A stretch of DNA of 35,221 nucleotides from Streptomyces sp. CT34 (GCF_000805335.1 NZ_KN708638.1:3207274-3242494); one strand, 5' to 3'; shown: positions 1 through 10,639, counted from the first letter of the stretch. Made by a program: numbers and translations. The notes: generated by a model from the sequence alone, not told the origin.

Positions 1-75
1 GCGACGAGGAACTTGGCGCCGAGGAAGTCGCCCATTTCGGCGGCGGCGCGGGCAGGCGCCTCGTACAGGGTTCGC
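1..75 (-). other. unassigned coding-like fragment at left edge
   Basis: Read on the minus strand, the first ~75 bases form an open frame with very high G/C third positions (RTLYEAPARAAAEMGDFLGA and on to the edge). The coding signature fades upstream of about base 75 and no start codon with a Shine-Dalgarno is visible; the first ATG in frame is internal. It could be the 5' part of a gene lying to the left, or a truncated remnant. The words RTLYEAP faintly recall part of IS256-type transposases, but this is too short to call. Confidence 0.2.
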
Positions 76-175
76 GCCGCCGGTGTGAGCCGGGGCCGTG
101 TCGGTGGTGGGGGGTGTCGGCGGTGAAGGCGTCGGCGGTGGGGGTGCGGTCGTGCGGCGGGCGCCGGGGGCTGAG

Positions 176-790
176 TCAGGTGAAGGTCGACGGGGGTGAG
201 TCGAGGGATTCGAGCTCGATGCCGGGGGCGGAGAGGACGACGTCGCCGGTGATGTGGACCGGGTGCTGTTCGCCGGTTTCGAGGTCGGTGACCTGGTACT
301 CGTCGGCGATGAGGGGGGCGTTGTCAGTGGCGTGTGGTGTGCTTTTGACCAGGGCCCATGACTGATCGAGGGTGCGGGGGGCGAGGACGGGGGGTGTGAA
401 GGCGACGAGGCGGACGCGGGTGGCGCCGGAGCCGAGGGCGGGGCGCAGCAGGCGGGCGGTGGCGATGAGGAAGGCGGGGGACGCACCGGTGAAGGCGTGG
501 GCGGGGACGTTGCCTTCGGTGGCGTGTTCGCCGTTGGGGTCGGTGCGCACCCAGGTGACGCCGTCGAGGGCGGCGCCGCGGACCTGCCAGGCGGCGGCGT
601 GGAGTTCGAGGCGGAGGGGGCGGCCGAGGGCGTCGAGGGTGAGGTCGACGGAGCCGGTGTGGTCGCCGGCGGGGTTGACGATCTGGGAGACGTAGCGCCA
701 GCCGGAGGGGCCGGTGGCGCAGTGGAAGTGTTCTTCACCGAGGGGGGTGTGGTCGTGCGGGTCGTGCAGGGAGTAGTGGCCGCGGGGCAT
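176..790 (-). CDS. conserved hypothetical protein, 204 aa
   Basis: I do not recognise this family. It is an intact 204-residue frame starting at ATG 790, with strong G/C third positions. There is no signal peptide or membrane segment, so it is probably cytoplasmic. The N-terminus is His/Asp-rich (HDPHDHTPLGEEHFH), followed by alternating hydrophobic stretches suggestive of beta structure (YVSQIVNPAGDHTGSVDLTL) and a central WVRTDPNGEHA segment. No strong Shine-Dalgarno is visible upstream (only a weak purine run about 12 bases away). It lies 160 bases downstream of ahcY on the same strand, but no coupling is evident. I have no basis for assigning a function. Confidence 0.7.
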   Translation of the reverse strand: MPRGHYSLHDPHDHTPLGEEHFHCATGPSGWRYVSQIVNPAGDHTGSVDLTLDALGRPLRLELHAAAWQVRGAALDGVTWVRTDPNGEHATEGNVPAHAFTGASPAFLIATARLLRPALGSGATRVRLVAFTPPVLAPRTLDQSWALVKSTPHATDNAPLIADEYQVTDLETGEQHPVHITGDVVLSAPGIELESLDSPPSTFT

Positions 791-863
791 GGGGTGGGGT
801 CTTTCGGAGGGGCGGGGCGGATGGTGAGCGGGGGGCGGGGGTTCCGTGGGGTTCTACGGGTCA

Positions 864-2852
<1,989 letters not shown>

Positions 2853-5159
2853 GTGACCACCAGTCCAGCTGGTCCCCGCAAGGGCGCGGGGAGGGACGGG
2901 CAGGGGCTGAAGCTGCTCGCAGTGACGGCCTGCCCGACCGGTATCGCCCATACGTACATGGCCGCGGAGAAGCTGGCGCAGGCCGCGGAGTCGCTGGGGC
3001 ATGAGATCAAGGTGGAGACCCAGGGCTCGATCGGGGCTGAGAACGTTCTCTCTGACAACGATGTCAGAGAGGCGGACGGGATCATCGTCGCCGCGGACAA
3101 GGACGTCGATCTGGCGCGGTTCGCCGGCAAGCGGGTGCTGGCGGTGGGGGTCGCCGAGGGGATCCGCCACCCCGAGCAGCTGATCGAGCGGGTGCGCAGC
3201 GCGCCGGTCCACGAGGGCGGGGCGGGGGCCTCCCGTTCCGGTAGGGCGTCAGAGGGCGCGGCGGCCGGGGGCGGCCGGGAGCGCAGCGTGGCGTACAAGG
3301 CCCTGATGAACGGGGTGAGTTACATGATCCCGTTCGTGGTGGTCGGCGGGCTGCTGATCGCCGTTTCGCTGGCGCTGGGCGGACACCCGCGGCCGGACGG
3401 CGGGCTGGTCATCCCGGACGGGTCGTTCTGGAAGCAGGTGAACGACATCGGCGTCATCGGGTTCACGCTGATGGTGCCGATCCTGTCCGGCTATATCGCG
3501 TACGCGATCGGCGACCGGCCGGCGCTGGTGCCGGGCATGATCGGCGGCTGGATCGCCAACACCGGGGCGCTGTACGGCTCCAAGGCGGGCGCGGGGTTCA
3601 TCGGGGCGATCGTGACCGGGTTCCTGGCCGGCGGTCTGGTGCTGTGGATCAAGAAGGTCAGGGTCCCGAAGTTCGTCCGGCCGATCATGCCGATCATCGT
3701 GATCCCGGTCGTGGCGACGACGGTGCTCGGGCTGTTCTTCATCTACGTCATCGGCCGGCCGGTCTCGTGGGTGTTCACGCATCTCACGGACTGGCTCGGC
3801 GGGATGACCGGGTCCAGTGCGGTGCTGCTCGGGGCGGTGCTCGGGCTGATGATCGCGTTCGACATGGGCGGGCCGGTCAACAAGACGGCGTTCCTCTTCG
3901 GGGCGGGGCTGATCGCGACCGGCAACCAGAGCGTGATGGGGATGTGCGCGGCGGCGATTCCGGTCATGCCGCTGGGGCAGGGGCTGGCGACGCTGATACG
4001 GCGGCGGCTGTACTCCGAGCAGGAGCGGGAGACCGGTATGGCGGCGCTGTTCATGGGGCTGTTCGGGATCTCGGAGGGGGCGATTCCGTTCGCCGCGGCG
4101 CGGCCCGCGCAGGTGATTCCGGCGAACATGCTCGGCGGTGCGGTGGCCGGTGCCGTCGCGGGGCTGGCCGGGGCGACGGACGCGGTGCCGCACGGCGGGC
4201 CGATCGTGGCCGTGCTGGGCGCGGTGGGCGGGGTGCCGTCGTTCGCGGTCGCGGTGGTGGCCGGGTCGCTGGTGACGGCGCTGGTGACGGTGGCGCTGGT
4301 GGACCTCTCGGAGCGGCGTAAGGGCCGGGCGGTCGCGCCGGTTCTCGCGGGGGCGGCGGTGCCGGTGGCGGAGCCGGTGGGGGCCGTGGTGGGGGCCGGT
4401 GGTGCTCCGGGGTCCGGAACTGGGGCCGGGGGCGGGGCAGTTGCCGGGGCCGCGGCCCGTACGGCGGCGGTGCCCTCCCCCGCCGCCGGCGATGAGCGCG
4501 GCGGGGGCGATGGGCAGGGCGAGAACGACGAACAGGAGGAGAGCGGCGAGCAGGGCGAGAACGGCGAGGGTGCGGCGCCCGCCGCGGGGGGCGGCGAGGA
4601 CGCGGCGTACGCAGTCCGGGACGGCCAGGGAGACCAGGGCGGCCAGGACGGCCAGGACGCAGAGCCCGCGGTCCCGGACGACCGGGACGCGGACGGGGCT
4701 CCCGAGGCGCTCTCCGGGTATCTGACCGGGCGGACCGTGCGTACCCGGCTGGCCGCCGGGGAGAAGGAGGCGGCGATACGGGAGATGGCCGAACTGGCGG
4801 CGCGCGGCGGCTCGGTGACCGATGTGGCCGAGCTGGTGCGGGTGGCGCTGGCGCGGGAGGCGCAGGGCACCACCGGGCTCGGTGAGGAGATCGCCGTTCC
4901 GCATGCGAAGACGGACGCGGTGACCGCGCCGGTGGTGGCCTTCGCCCGGTCCGCGGAGGGCATCGACTGGGGTTCCCCGGACGGCACGCCCGCGCGGCTG
5001 GTCTTCCTGATCGCGGTGCCGCGGGCGGCGGCCGGGGAGGAGCATCTGCGCATCCTGGCGCTGCTGTCGCGGAAGTTGACGGACGCGGGCTTCCGGGCGC
5101 GGTTGCGGGGTGCGGCGGACGGGCCGGAGGTACTGCGGGTGCTGGCGGAGATCCGGTAG
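2853..5159 (+). CDS. PTS fructose-family permease, fused EIIB-EIIC-EIIA
   Basis: This is a phosphoenolpyruvate-dependent sugar permease that takes phosphate from HPr and phosphorylates its sugar during import. The chosen start is GTG 2853, with GAGGAG six bases upstream; the open frame extends much further left but only as antisense to ahcY. The product is 768 residues. EIIB is at about 19-115, with the phosphocysteine at C27 in TACPTGIAHTYMAAE. The membrane EIIC is at about 145-490 (VSYMIPFVVVGGLLIAVSLA, FDMGGPVNKTAFLFGAG). A Gly/Ala-rich then Glu/Gln/Asp-rich linker spans about 500-620, and EIIA is at about 625-768 with its phosphohistidine at H684 in EEIAVPHAKTD. No 1-phosphofructokinase, fru regulator or HPr gene is nearby. 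The usual streptomycete fructose permease is, as I recall, A-B-C, so this is probably a paralogue with uncertain sugar specificity. Confidence 0.9.
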   Translation: MTTSPAGPRKGAGRDGQGLKLLAVTACPTGIAHTYMAAEKLAQAAESLGHEIKVETQGSIGAENVLSDNDVREADGIIVAADKDVDLARFAGKRVLAVGVAEGIRHPEQLIERVRSAPVHEGGAGASRSGRASEGAAAGGGRERSVAYKALMNGVSYMIPFVVVGGLLIAVSLALGGHPRPDGGLVIPDGSFWKQVNDIGVIGFTLMVPILSGYIAYAIGDRPALVPGMIGGWIANTGALYGSKAGAGFIGAIVTGFLAGGLVLWIKKVRVPKFVRPIMPIIVIPVVATTVLGLFFIYVIGRPVSWVFTHLTDWLGGMTGSSAVLLGAVLGLMIAFDMGGPVNKTAFLFGAGLIATGNQSVMGMCAAAIPVMPLGQGLATLIRRRLYSEQERETGMAALFMGLFGISEGAIPFAAARPAQVIPANMLGGAVAGAVAGLAGATDAVPHGGPIVAVLGAVGGVPSFAVAVVAGSLVTALVTVALVDLSERRKGRAVAPVLAGAAVPVAEPVGAVVGAGGAPGSGTGAGGGAVAGAAARTAAVPSPAAGDERGGGDGQGENDEQEESGEQGENGEGAAPAAGGGEDAAYAVRDGQGDQGGQDGQDAEPAVPDDRDADGAPEALSGYLTGRTVRTRLAAGEKEAAIREMAELAARGGSVTDVAELVRVALAREAQGTTGLGEEIAVPHAKTDAVTAPVVAFARSAEGIDWGSPDGTPARLVFLIAVPRAAAGEEHLRILALLSRKLTDAGFRARLRGAADGPEVLRVLAEIR

Positions 5160-5161
5160 CG

Positions 5162-5205
5162 GATACGGCGATGGCCCCGCCGCAAGGCTGGGCCATCGCC
5201 GTATC
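5162..5205 (+). terminator. strong hairpin after the PTS gene
   Basis: A perfect 16-bp stem (GATACGGCGATGGCCC and its complement, 5162-5177 and 5190-5205) with a 12-base loop starts two bases after the PTS stop codon. It lacks a U-tract, as is common in streptomycetes. Confidence 0.85.
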
Positions 5206-5232
5206 GGGACGCGGTAGATGTCGGGCTCCAAT

Positions 5233-5265
5233 GGGCATCCCCAGGGCCGATGCCCTGGGTTGCCC
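5233..5265 (-). terminator. second hairpin in the convergent gap
   Basis: Arms 5233-5247 (GGGCATCCCCAGGGC) and 5252-5265 (GCCCTGGGTTGCCC) pair with small mismatches. It lies between the PTS gene and the convergent cation-efflux gene and could terminate transcription from either side. The remaining bases up to 5381 show no gene. Confidence 0.5.
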
Positions 5266-5381
5266 GTTACGAGCACGGGCTGGTCAGCGCTTCGCAGACC
5301 GCCCAACGGCGACGTCTCCACGCCCTGCGACCGCATACCCTGCGGCCGATCCGCCTGGTTGTCGCGAATGCCGAGAAGCCA

Positions 5382-6299
5382 TCAGGCAGACGGCCGGAAA
5401 ATGTCGGGTTCCAGGTAGATCACCCGGGCGATCGGTACCGCCTCCCGGATGCGGGCCTCGGCCGCGTCGATGGCGTCGGCGATCCGGACGGCGGTGTCGT
5501 CGTGCCGGACGGCGATCTTGGCGGCGACGAGGAGTTCGTCGGGGCCGAGGTGGAGGGTGCGCATGTGGATGACGCGGGTGACGGCGTCGCCGTCGACGAG
5601 CGCGGTGCGGATCCGGGCGACCTGGTCGGGGCCGGCCGCCTCGCCGAGCAGCAGGGACTTGGTCTCGGCGGCGAGGACCAGGGCGATCACGACGAGCAGT
5701 GTGCCGATGGCCATGGTGCCGATGCCGTCCCAGACGCCGTCGCCGGTGGCGAGGGTGAGGCCGACGCCGCACAGGGCGAGGACCAGGCCGATCAGCGCGC
5801 CGAAGTCCTCCAGCAGGACGACGGGGAGTTCGGGGGCCTTGGCGCGGCGGACGAACTGGGCCCAGCTCTGCTGCCCGCGCAGCGCGTCGGCCTCCTTGAT
5901 CGCGGTGCGGAAGGAGAAGCCCTCGGCGATGACGGCGAAGACCAGGACGCCGACCGGCCAGTACCAGTTGTCCAGGGGGTGCGGGTGGCGGATCTTCTCC
6001 CAGCCCTCGTAGAGGGCGAAGACGCCGCCGATGGTGAACAGGACGATGGAGACCAGGAAGCCGTAGATGTAGCGCTCGCGGCCGTAGCCGAAGGGGTGTT
6101 CGGCGGTGGCGGCGCGCTGGGCCTTCTTGCCGCCGAGCAGCAGCAGGCCCTGGTTGCCGGCGTCGGCGATCGAGTGCACGCCTTCGGCCAGCATCGAGGA
6201 CGAGCCGCTGAAGGCGAAGGCCACGAACTTGGCCGCGGCGATCGCCAGGTTGGCGCCCAGCGCCGCCACGATCGCCTTGGTGCCGCCGGATGCGCTCAT
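5382..6299 (-). CDS. cation diffusion facilitator family transporter
   Basis: This is an inner-membrane divalent metal/proton antiporter of the CDF family (ZnT9-like branch), probably exporting Zn2+ or a similar ion. The start chosen is ATG 6299 (MSASGGTK), with GGAAGGGA 12 bases upstream; an in-frame start 24 codons earlier gives an unlikely charged extension. The product is 305 residues. TM1 is at about 9-31. TM2 carries the metal-site motif HSIAD (H42, D46) in SSSMLAEGVHSIADAGNQ. HPFGYGRERY is the characteristic loop of this branch. TM segments follow around 80-100, 115-130, 165-188 and 190-215, with the second metal pair as ED in VVLLEDFGALIG, then a soluble C-terminal domain. It lies 175 bases downstream of manA. 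Confidence 0.88.
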   Translation of the reverse strand: MSASGGTKAIVAALGANLAIAAAKFVAFAFSGSSSMLAEGVHSIADAGNQGLLLLGGKKAQRAATAEHPFGYGRERYIYGFLVSIVLFTIGGVFALYEGWEKIRHPHPLDNWYWPVGVLVFAVIAEGFSFRTAIKEADALRGQQSWAQFVRRAKAPELPVVLLEDFGALIGLVLALCGVGLTLATGDGVWDGIGTMAIGTLLVVIALVLAAETKSLLLGEAAGPDQVARIRTALVDGDAVTRVIHMRTLHLGPDELLVAAKIAVRHDDTAVRIADAIDAAEARIREAVPIARVIYLEPDIFRPSA

Positions 6300-6443
6300 G
6301 GGTGCGCCGTGTCCCTTCCGTAGGCGGAGCTCTACCGCTTCACCGCCCCTTTGATGCCGTGCGGCGGTCATTGTCGCAGCCCGGTCCGCGGGCGGCGTCC
6401 TGCGGCCGCCTCGGGGACCGGCGGGCGACGGCGGTGGGCGTCG

Positions 6444-6494
6444 GGCGACGACGGTGGTCAGGCGACGACGGTGGTCAGGCGACGACGGTGGCGC
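6444..6494. repeat. 17-bp tandem repeat over the manA stop codon
   Basis: The unit GGCGACGACGGTGGTCA occurs perfectly at 6444-6460 and 6461-6477, and the first 14 bases recur at 6478-6494 inside manA. The second copy supplies the manA TGA; the first is a non-coding duplicate that also carries a TGA. Confidence 0.9.
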
Positions 6495-7680
6495 GGAAGA
6501 GGGTGCCGTCGCCGGAGAGCGTGAGCCGCTCGCCGGCGGGGACGAAGACCGACTCGCCGGGGGCCAGGGCCAGTTCCTCCCCGTCCGCGGTGCCCCGGTC
6601 CCGCAGGCGGACCGTGCCGGCCGTGCAGAGCAGGATCTGGGGGGTGCGGGAGGCGAGCGGGCGGGGGGCGGCGCCGGGCGCCAGGAGGTAGCGGGAGAGC
6701 CGGAATTCGTCGATGGGGGTGTCGTAGACCTCCTCGCCGTCGCTGTCCTCGGGGCGCAGCACGCCGGCGTCGCGGGGCTCGAAGCGGACCACGCGCAGGA
6801 GTTCGGGGACGTCGACGTGCTTGGGGGTGAGGCCGCAGCGCAGCACGTTGTCGGAGTTGGCCATCAGCTCGACGCCGAGGCCGCCGAGGTAGGCATGCGG
6901 GATGCCGGCGCCGAGGAACAGGGCCTCGCCGGGCTGGAGTTGGACGTGGTTGAGCAGCATGGCGGCGAGCACACCGGGGTCGCCGGGGTAGTGGTGGGCG
7001 AGCGCGGCGTAGGCGGCGTAGGCGGTGGCGTGCGGTCCGTCCTCGGTGGCGGCGCGGGCGGCGGCGGTGGCGGCGCGTTCGACGGACTCGGCCATCGCGG
7101 TGCGGTCGGCGCCGAGGACGGCGGTCAGTACCTCGCGCAGTGCGGACTCCTCGGGGCCGGCGCGGAGGATGTCGACGTACGGCTTGAGGTCGTCGACGCC
7201 GAGGCCCTCCAGGAGGTCCGCGGTCTCGGCCGGGTGCCGGAAGCCGCACAGGCCGTCGAAGGGGGTGAGGGCGCAGATCAGCTCGGGCTTGTGGTTGGCG
7301 TCCTTGTAGTTGCGGTGCGGGGCGTCGAGCGGGACGCCGCGGCGCTCCTCGTCGGTGAAGCCCTCCTTGGCCTGGGTGAGGTCGGGGTGGACCTGGAGGG
7401 AGAGGGGTGCGCCGGCGGCGAGCACCTTGAGGAGGAACGGCAGCCGGGGGCCGAAGGTGTGGACGGCGGGCTCGCCCAGTTCCGCCTCGGGTGCGGCGGC
7501 GATCACCTCGGCCAGGGAGACCGGGCCGGCGCCGCGGTCGATGCGGGAGGGGGCGCCGGGGTGGGCGCCCAGCCACATCTCGGCCTGCGGTTGGCCGGTC
7601 GGCGCTGCGCCGAGGAGCTCCGGGATGGCGGTGGTGGAGCCCCAGGCGTAGGGGCGCACGGTGTTGACGAGGCGGTCCAT
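6475..7680 (-). CDS. manA: mannose-6-phosphate isomerase, class I
   Basis: This enzyme interconverts fructose-6-phosphate and mannose-6-phosphate, the entry to GDP-mannose. It has 401 residues from ATG 7680, a normal length for class I (cupin) enzymes. N-terminal landmarks are NTVRPYAWGSTTAIPELLG and AEMWLGAHPGAPS. Zn-site residues are visible in SLQVHPDLTQAKEGF (Gln and His), in the NHKPELICALTPFDGLCGFR block (Glu), and in GAGIPHAYLGGLGVELMANS (His). The SDNVLRCGLTPKHVD motif is typical. The downstream cupin half ends at FRATVVA, where a 17-bp tandem repeat overlaps the stop. The gene lies 76 bases downstream of the SIS-domain gene on the same strand and probably shares the manB operon. Confidence 0.95.
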   Translation of the reverse strand: MDRLVNTVRPYAWGSTTAIPELLGAAPTGQPQAEMWLGAHPGAPSRIDRGAGPVSLAEVIAAAPEAELGEPAVHTFGPRLPFLLKVLAAGAPLSLQVHPDLTQAKEGFTDEERRGVPLDAPHRNYKDANHKPELICALTPFDGLCGFRHPAETADLLEGLGVDDLKPYVDILRAGPEESALREVLTAVLGADRTAMAESVERAATAAARAATEDGPHATAYAAYAALAHHYPGDPGVLAAMLLNHVQLQPGEALFLGAGIPHAYLGGLGVELMANSDNVLRCGLTPKHVDVPELLRVVRFEPRDAGVLRPEDSDGEEVYDTPIDEFRLSRYLLAPGAAPRPLASRTPQILLCTAGTVRLRDRGTADGEELALAPGESVFVPAGERLTLSGDGTLFRATVVA

Positions 7681-7756
7681 GGGACGGGTGCTTTCTGGGG
7701 TCGCGTACGGGGGCCGGTGGGGCTGCCCGGTACGGCGGGCGGCCCCGGGGCCATGG

Positions 7757-8893
7757 TCACTCGGTGTCGGCGAGCGCGAGGTAAACGGCGCCGAAATCCG
7801 CGATGGCGAGCAGTTCGGCGGCTTTCTCCAGGTCGCTGCCGGCGCCCGGTTCCAGTTCGCTGAGGGCGGTGTCGCGCTCCTCGGCGAGCTGGTGGGCGGC
7901 GCGGGTGGCGGACAGCGGGCCGGGGGTGCCCTCGCGCAGCAGGACGATCCGGGCGTGCAGGGCGGGGGGCTGTTCGACGCGGTCGCGGAAGAAGTCGTCC
8001 GGGTCGGCGCCGGCGGCGAGCGCGCCGGCCAGCAGGGTGCGGTGGGTGGTGAGCGCCTCGGGGAGTTCGGCGGCGAGCGCGGGACGGCCGGCGAGGCCGG
8101 CGAGTTCGGTGGCGAAGTGCCGGCCGACGGCGTGCGCGATCAGGCCCTCGGTCCAGATCAGCGGGAGCGCGTCGGCGAGGTCGGCGGCCAGGGTCTTGCC
8201 GGGGTTGGTGTACGTGGGGATGGCCGGGCCGCAGCGTTCGGCGAGCTGGTCGAGGCGGTCGGCGAGCTTGCCGAGGGCGTCCGGCGGGGCGCTGAGCAGG
8301 CCGATCCGGTCGGCGAGCGCGAGCAGCGGGATCAGTACCGACCAGAGGGTGCCGGGGGCGGCGGGCGGGGCGCCCTCGACGTCGAACTCTTCGTCGTACG
8401 GGGTCGTGGCCAGGGGGACGGCGAGGCCGCGGGCCTGGATGACGGCGTCGGCCAGCGGGCCGCCGGCCGGGGTGACGGCGACGACGGCGCAGCCGCGGCG
8501 GTACGCCTGCTCGACGAGTTCGGCGAGCCCGGGGTCGGCGGCGTCCGGGCCGGCGAGCAGCAGCAGGTCCAGGGGGCCGGCCCAGCCGGGCAGGGCCCAG
8601 CGCAGGGCGCCGGGTACCGGGGCGACGCCGGTGGGCTGGATGAGGCTGACCGGGCTGCTGCCGCCGCTGAGGGCGCGCAGCAGGTCGGCGACGCCGCCGG
8701 CGGCCGGTCCGGGGCCGGCGACCAGGACGGCGCGCGGCCGACCGTCGGGGCTCAGCTCGGGGATGCCGGATTCGGTGGCGCTGCGGGCGGCGGTGCGGAC
8801 CCGGGCGCCGGATTCGGCGACGCCGCGCAGCAGGCCGAAGCGGTCGGCGCCGGCCAGCGCCTCGGGAGCGTCGAGGAGTGACTCGTCGAGCAT
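7757..8893 (-). CDS. SIS-domain phosphosugar isomerase-like protein
   Basis: This 378-residue cytoplasmic protein is of the SIS type, related to the bifunctional phosphoglucose/phosphomannose isomerase family, with a PGI-like C-terminal half. The start is ATG 8893, with GGAGG 11 bases upstream. The N-terminal half has the sugar-isomerase nucleotide-like fold (AVLVAGPGPAAGGVADLLRA, LDLLLLAGPDAADPGLAEL, GCAVVAVTPAGGPLAD). The C-terminal half contains NPGKTLAADLADALPLIW and GRHFATELAG. Actinobacterial homologues sit between manA and manB, as here, which supports a role in mannose-phosphate metabolism, but the exact substrate is unknown. Many members lack full catalytic sets and I cannot confirm activity from sequence. 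Confidence 0.85.
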   Translation of the reverse strand: MLDESLLDAPEALAGADRFGLLRGVAESGARVRTAARSATESGIPELSPDGRPRAVLVAGPGPAAGGVADLLRALSGGSSPVSLIQPTGVAPVPGALRWALPGWAGPLDLLLLAGPDAADPGLAELVEQAYRRGCAVVAVTPAGGPLADAVIQARGLAVPLATTPYDEEFDVEGAPPAAPGTLWSVLIPLLALADRIGLLSAPPDALGKLADRLDQLAERCGPAIPTYTNPGKTLAADLADALPLIWTEGLIAHAVGRHFATELAGLAGRPALAAELPEALTTHRTLLAGALAAGADPDDFFRDRVEQPPALHARIVLLREGTPGPLSATRAAHQLAEERDTALSELEPGAGSDLEKAAELLAIADFGAVYLALADTE

Positions 8894-8966
8894 GGTGGGC
8901 GCGGCCTCCGATCGCCGGGTCGGGGGGATTGCCGGGTGGTACCGGGGCGGGCCCGGTGGTGCCCGG

Positions 8967-9149
8967 TCAGGCGGGGCGGCTGGCTTCGTCGACGAGGAGC
9001 ACGGGGATGCCGTCCCGGACGGGGTAGGCGAGGCCGCAGTCGGCGGAGGTGCAGATCAGCTCGGCCGGCTCGTCCGCCGTGCGGTCCTCCAGCGGGGCGT
9101 GGCATGCCGGGCAGGCGAGGATCTGGATCAGGCTGGCGTCGACCGGCAT
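8967..9149 (-). CDS. Trm112/UPF0434 family zinc-binding protein
   Basis: This is a 60-residue protein of the Trm112-like family. It starts at ATG 9149 after GAAGGAG at good spacing. The family motif LACPACHAPL supplies two cysteines, and CTSADCGLAYPVRDGIPVLL supplies the second pair, giving a small zinc-binding fold. In eukaryotes Trm112 activates methyltransferases; the bacterial partners are mostly unknown. It lies between manB and the SIS gene on the same strand, an arrangement I recall from other actinomycetes. Confidence 0.9.
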   Translation of the reverse strand: MPVDASLIQILACPACHAPLEDRTADEPAELICTSADCGLAYPVRDGIPVLLVDEASRPA

Positions 9150-9235
9150 GGTGGCTGCTCCTTCGGCGTGGTTTGCGGCGTGGCCAGCCTACCGCCGGAG
9201 TGGGGGGCGGGGCCTGCCCGGAGGGGAATCTCCGA

Positions 9236-9268
9236 GGTGGGAGGGCCGGTGCCGGCGGACCTCCCACC
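9236..9268 (-). terminator. hairpin between manB and the Trm112-like gene
   Basis: Perfect 9-bp arms GGTGGGAGG (9236-9244) and CCTCCCACC (9260-9268) flank a loop that is itself partly palindromic (GCCGGTGCCGGC). It lies just beyond the manB stop and could end or attenuate transcription into the downstream genes. Confidence 0.55.
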
Positions 9269-9280
9269 CCGGGTGCGGGC

Positions 9281-10639
9281 TCAGCCGCGGATGATCGCCA
9301 GGGCCTCGTCGCGGACCCGGTCGACGGTGGCGGCGTCGCGGGCCTCGGCGTTGAGCCGGAGCAGCGGCTCGGTGTTGGAGGGGCGCACGTTGAACCACCA
9401 GTCGGGGGCGGTGACGGTCAGCCCGTCCAGGTCGTCGAGGGTGATGCCGTCGCGGCCCTCGTAGGCGGCCCTGATCGCGGCGAGCCGGCCGGCCTGGTCG
9501 TCGACGGTGCTGTTGATCTCGCCGGAGGCGGCGTAGCGGTCGTACTGCGAGACGAGCCGCGAGAGCGGGCCGTCCTGGCCGCCGAGGGCGGCGAGGACGT
9601 GCAGGGCGGCGAGCATGCCGGTGTCGGCGTTCCAGAAGTCGCGGAAGTAGTAGTGCGCTGAGTGCTCGCCGCCGAAGATCGCGCCGGTGCGGGCCATCTC
9701 CTGCTTGATGAAGGAGTGGCCGACGCGGGTGCGGACCGGGGTGCCGGCGTTCTCCTTGACGACCTCGGGGACGGACCAGGAGGTGATGCAGTTGTGGATG
9801 ATCGTTCCGCCGGGGTGCTTGGCGAGTTCGCGGGCGGCGACCAGGGCGGTGATGGCGGACGGGGAGACCGGGTCGCCGTTCTCGTCGACGACGAAGCAGC
9901 GGTCGGCGTCGCCGTCGAAGGCGAGCCCGATGTCGGCGCCGGTCTCGCGGACCCGGGCCTGGAGGTCGGTGATGTTCTTCGGGTCGAGGGGGTTGGCCTC
10001 GTGGTTGGGGAACGAGCCGTCCAACTCGAAGTACAGGGCGTCCAGTTCGAGCGGCAGTCCCTCGAAGACGGTGGGGACGGTGTGGCCGCCCATGCCGTTG
10101 CCCGCGTCCACCACGACCTTCAGGGGGCGGATGCCGCTCAGGTCGACCAGGGAGCGCAGGTGGGCGGCGTAGTCCTTGAGTACGTCGCGGCGGGTGACGG
10201 TGCCGGGCCCGGCGGCCGGCTGGGGGGCGCCGTCGGCGGTCCAGCGCTCGGCCAGGGCGCGGATGTCGGCGAGGCCGGTGTCCTGGCCTACGGGGGCGGC
10301 GCCGGCCCGGCACATCTTGATGCCGTTGTAGCGCGCGGGGTTGTGCGAGGCGGTGAACATCGCGCCGGGGAGGCCGAGTGCGCCGCTGGCGTAGTACAGC
10401 TCGTCGGTGGAGCACAGGCCGATCTCGGTGACGTCCGCGCCGCGGGCCGCCGCACCGCGCCCGAAGGCCCGCGACAGGCCGGGGGAAGAGGGCCGCATGT
10501 CGTGCCCGATGACGATCGCGTCGGCACCGGTGACCTCGACGAAGGCTGCGCCGAAGAGTTCGGCCAGCGTCTCGTCCCACTGGTCGGGGACCACACCGCG
10601 CACGTCGTACGCCTTCACGATCTGCGACAGATCAGTCAC
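9281..10639 (-). CDS. manB: phosphomannomutase/phosphoglucomutase
   Basis: This enzyme interconverts mannose-6-phosphate and mannose-1-phosphate, with possible activity on glucose phosphates, between ManA and the guanylyltransferase. It has 452 residues from GTG 10639, preceded by AGGAGGG six bases away. The four-domain alpha-D-phosphohexomutase signature is complete: the phosphoserine loop TASHNP (S98), the Mg2+ loop FDGDADR, the sugar-binding GGEHSAHYYFRDF, and the C-terminal phosphate-binding RPSNTEPLLRLNAEA. It is the probable first gene of a leftward run that includes the Trm112-like, SIS and manA genes. Confidence 0.95.
   Translation of the reverse strand: MTDLSQIVKAYDVRGVVPDQWDETLAELFGAAFVEVTGADAIVIGHDMRPSSPGLSRAFGRGAAARGADVTEIGLCSTDELYYASGALGLPGAMFTASHNPARYNGIKMCRAGAAPVGQDTGLADIRALAERWTADGAPQPAAGPGTVTRRDVLKDYAAHLRSLVDLSGIRPLKVVVDAGNGMGGHTVPTVFEGLPLELDALYFELDGSFPNHEANPLDPKNITDLQARVRETGADIGLAFDGDADRCFVVDENGDPVSPSAITALVAARELAKHPGGTIIHNCITSWSVPEVVKENAGTPVRTRVGHSFIKQEMARTGAIFGGEHSAHYYFRDFWNADTGMLAALHVLAALGGQDGPLSRLVSQYDRYAASGEINSTVDDQAGRLAAIRAAYEGRDGITLDDLDGLTVTAPDWWFNVRPSNTEPLLRLNAEARDAATVDRVRDEALAIIRG

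Noticed and set aside
1..75. IS256-type transposase fragment
   Set aside because: Only about seven residues resemble the family; too short at a window edge to assert a mobile element.
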